This document shows, one piece after another, positions 15,419 to 16,955 of a DNA stretch of 16,955 nucleotides (position 1 is its first letter; every line of letters begins with the position of its first letter). The stretch spans positions 1 through 16,955 of the forward strand of contig PWGY01000218.1 in assembly GCA_003554665.1 (NCBI GenBank), in the 5' to 3' direction. Below the pieces are notes generated by a model. It worked only from the letters and a program-made list of their open reading frames with translations, was not told where the DNA came from and made no database searches. Both the position numbers and the translations under genes were made by a program. This stretch comes from Bacteroidales bacterium. GTDB taxonomy: Bacteria; Bacteroidota; Bacteroidia; Bacteroidales; UBA7960.

Positions 15419-15554
15419 CGGTTTGGGGTTTGGCCATGGTTCAGTGGGGTTTATTGTTTTGTGGTTTGGTATTTTGTATTGGCTTGCCGAAGGATTCAAC
15501 TGGGGTTTACTGTTGGGTTGCCTAAGGTTTCCTGCTGGGTTGCCTGGGTTTCCC
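15419..15554. repeat. T/G-rich degenerate repeats, including a 22-bp tandem pair
   Basis: Positions 15511-15532 and 15533-15554 are a tandem 22-bp pair sharing TGGGTTGCCT and GTTTCC. Weaker relatives lie just upstream: GGCTTGCCGAAGGATTC at 15481-15497 and two TGGGGTTTA segments. The strand bias is strong (T/G on plus). A frame of 83 codons on the minus strand at 15401-15652 runs through both arrays, but its proline/asparagine-rich composition simply reflects the repeats, so I do not call it a gene. Confidence 0.7.
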
Positions 15555-15569
15555 TGACCAGTAATGTTG

Positions 15570-15588
15570 CAAATATAACACAAAGTTA
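15570..15588 (-). promoter_or_regulatory. Two Bacteroidota -7 boxes for the ACT-domain gene
   Basis: The minus strand contains TAACTTTG (15588-15581) and TATATTTGCA (starting 15577), both full matches to TAnnTTTG, in an AT-rich stretch. Either would start transcription near 15563-15575. That leaves a leader of roughly 215-230 nt made almost wholly of the T/G-rich and GA-rich arrays, read as C/A- and C/U-rich RNA. No clear -33 TTG is seen. Confidence 0.6.
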
Positions 15589-15865
15589 TAAAAATGTTTA
15601 TTGTTTTGAAAAATTTCACAAAATAAATGGGCCTTCGTTTCTTTGCATCCACGTTAGCGGCAGGGGTTCAGGGTTTACGGGGGCAAAGGCTGTGCTCCCG
15701 GGGTGGTTTGAGAACTGCTTCCAGAGAGGCAAGAGCCCTATTCCCCGGATAGCTTGCATGCCGCATCACCGGATGGCCAGAGTTCATGGGTTGGGTTGCT
15801 GCGCAGCCTGTTAAAACATGATCAAAATGATAAAACTTAAAATGCACACAAATACAACTAGATCA
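15589..15865. other. Intergenic region upstream of lysA
   Basis: The whole ACT/lysA divergent gap is 518 bp (15348-15865); this is the lysA side. A weak plus-strand -7 candidate is TTTCTTTGCA at 15638-15647, one mismatch from TAnnTTTG. A small hairpin (GGTTGC/GCAGCC, 15794-15808) lies before an AT-rich run leading to the lysA starts. I see no recognisable riboswitch, RNA gene or convincing small ORF. Confidence 0.35.
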
Positions 15866-16955
15866 ATGTCAAAGTATGATGATTCTGTTTCCGGGAGGTT
15901 TGTGCCGTGTTCGTCAGCTTCGGGATCTCTCTCAGGGCAGCATACGTACCTTAAAACTGTCAACCCGGATCTCACCGAATATCCCACTCCGTTTTACCTT
16001 TACGACATGGGGTTGCTGAATGAAACCCTTGACCGTCTCTCTTCTGCGGCCTCCCGCCACCATTTTACCGTTCATTATGCCATGAAAGCCAATCACGAAA
16101 GCGAGATCCTCGATGTGGTAAGGCAATATGGTTTTGGGGCAGACTGTGTCAGTGGTCCTGAGGTTTCTGCGGCTATGGATCACGGGTTTTCCGCGGATTC
16201 CATCGTATTTGCAGGAGTGGGTAAGACGGATGCCGAGATCAGGTTGGGGCTGGACAAAGGAATCATGTGTTTTAATTGTGAATCACTGGAGGAGCTTGGA
16301 GTGATCGCGGAGATCGCTTCAGCAATGGATGTGGAGGCCCGTGTGGCTCTGCGTGTGAACCCTGAAGTGGATGCTGACACCCATCACAAGATCACCACAG
16401 GGCGGTCTGAGAATAAGTTCGGGATTCCGCTTCCGCAACTGGGACGGGCCCTGGATTTCTGCCGGGACAACCCCTTTTTGCGTTTCATGGGGTTGCATTT
16501 TCACATTGGTTCACAGATTACCTCCAATGAACCCTTTGTGCAGCTTTGCCGGCAGGTCAGCCGGATCTGGAAGGATTACAGGATAGATTCCTATGGGGCG
16601 GTAATGCTCAACATGGGAGGCGGGCTGGGAATAAATTACTCGGATCCTGAAGGGCAGGAGATTCCTGATTTTGATGGTTTTTTCAGGGGGTTTGCCCGGC
16701 ACCTTGTAATCCCCCGGCATATCCGTGTGCATTTTGAATTGGGGAGAAGTGTGGTAGGGCAGTGTGCCTCACTGATCACCCGGGTATTGTACGTAAAGCG
16801 GGGAGTAAATAAAAAATTTCTGATCACCGATGCAGGGATGACGGAGCTGATGCGCCCGGCTTTGTACGGTGCCGTCCACAAAATTGACAACCTGAGTTCA
16901 GCGGAAGCTGTGGAAACCTACGATGTGGCAGGCCCCGCCTGTGAATCAAGTGATG
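15866..16955 (+). CDS. lysA: Diaminopimelate decarboxylase LysA (3' end outside the window)
   Basis: The open frame from the ATG at 15866 reaches the right edge (363 codons), lacking perhaps 30-50 C-terminal residues. It is a fold-type III PLP enzyme that decarboxylates meso-diaminopimelate to L-lysine in the cytosol, the last step of lysine synthesis. Visible marks: TPFYLYD at 41-47, the PLP lysine K74 in HYAMKAN, GADCVSGPE, HFHIGSQI, the phosphate-binding loop NMGGGLG, ELGRSVVG, DAGMTELMRPALYGA (substrate-binding Arg and Tyr), and GPACESSD with the active-site Cys at the very edge. About 40 residues precede TPFYLYD, longer than the 15 or so usual in the family. In-frame ATGs at 15818, 15827 and 15842 would lengthen it further, and a GTG at 15902 would shorten it, so the start is uncertain. 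It diverges from the ACT-domain gene. Confidence 0.94.
   Translation, partial: MSKYDDSVSGRFVPCSSASGSLSGQHTYLKTVNPDLTEYPTPFYLYDMGLLNETLDRLSSAASRHHFTVHYAMKANHESEILDVVRQYGFGADCVSGPEVSAAMDHGFSADSIVFAGVGKTDAEIRLGLDKGIMCFNCESLEELGVIAEIASAMDVEARVALRVNPEVDADTHHKITTGRSENKFGIPLPQLGRALDFCRDNPFLRFMGLHFHIGSQITSNEPFVQLCRQVSRIWKDYRIDSYGAVMLNMGGGLGINYSDPEGQEIPDFDGFFRGFARHLVIPRHIRVHFELGRSVVGQCASLITRVLYVKRGVNKKFLITDAGMTELMRPALYGAVHKIDNLSSAEAVETYDVAGPACESSD

Noticed and set aside
15401..15652. An 83-codon minus-strand frame through the repeat arrays before the ACT gene
   Set aside because: Its Pro/Asn/Lys-rich tail is simply the translated repeats, and its start lies upstream of the -7 boxes that should serve the ACT gene.
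15461..15814. A 117-codon plus-strand open frame upstream of lysA
   Set aside because: It starts in the T/G-rich repeats and crosses the AT-rich promoter region of the opposite gene. The cysteine- and tryptophan-scattered composition looks random, with no domain or signal peptide.
15589..15865. Lysine riboswitch upstream of lysA
   Set aside because: I cannot recognise the conserved multi-helix core, and this riboswitch class is not typical of Bacteroidota. Only a small 6-bp hairpin is evident.

Overview
The window is an ordinary-looking chromosomal stretch from a member of the Bacteroidota, probably class Bacteroidia. The evidence is the gene families (MacB/FtsX-type permease with the YPAFYLSSFQP motif, DUF5687 exporter permease, DUF4369-like/TlpA lipoproteins, a stand-alone DUF4159 protein), -7 promoter boxes of the Bacteroidota form TAnnTTTG, and weak Shine-Dalgarno signals. 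The secreted proteins are strongly acidic, which would fit a marine or halophilic host, but I cannot name a genus.

Layout, left to right. (1) Positions 3-1268, plus strand: the 3' half of an ABC-type permease with a strong terminator behind it. (2) Positions 1557-6511, minus strand: a tightly packed row read as rsmE, then a DUF4159 protein, YihY/BrkB membrane protein, gamma-glutamyltransferase-family enzyme and LOG-family protein. The gaps are 26 bp, a 4-bp overlap, 27 bp and 79 bp, so it is probably one operon started from a TATCTTTG box at 6626-6633. (3) Positions 6824-7768, plus strand: a bile-acid/sodium-symporter-like membrane transporter. (4) Positions 7969-9276, minus strand: an MFS-type transporter. 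(5) Positions 9480-12359, plus strand: two tandem paralogous lipoproteins with C-terminal TlpA thioredoxin domains (WCGPC). (6) Positions 12399-14623, minus strand: a two-gene ABC exporter (DUF5687 permease, then ATPase) overlapping by one base. (7) Positions 14688-15347, minus strand: a small HTH-plus-ACT-domain protein. It diverges from (8) a diaminopimelate decarboxylase gene (lysA, from 15866) that runs off the right edge. The last pair suggests a lysine/diaminopimelate regulatory link.

Most genes are housekeeping or common accessory functions, and I see no phage, insertion sequence, CRISPR, tRNA or rRNA. The least explained feature lies between the genes. Four of the longer intergenic gaps (1269-1556, 6512-6823, 7769-7968 and 15348-15865) carry short-period direct-repeat arrays, each with its own unit (17, 22-23, 19, 46 and 22 bp, plus a GA-rich array). 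Two lie in presumed mRNA leaders, one abuts a start codon, and one extends into the 3' end of a coding region. The remaining gap over 200 bp (9277-9479) shows no array.
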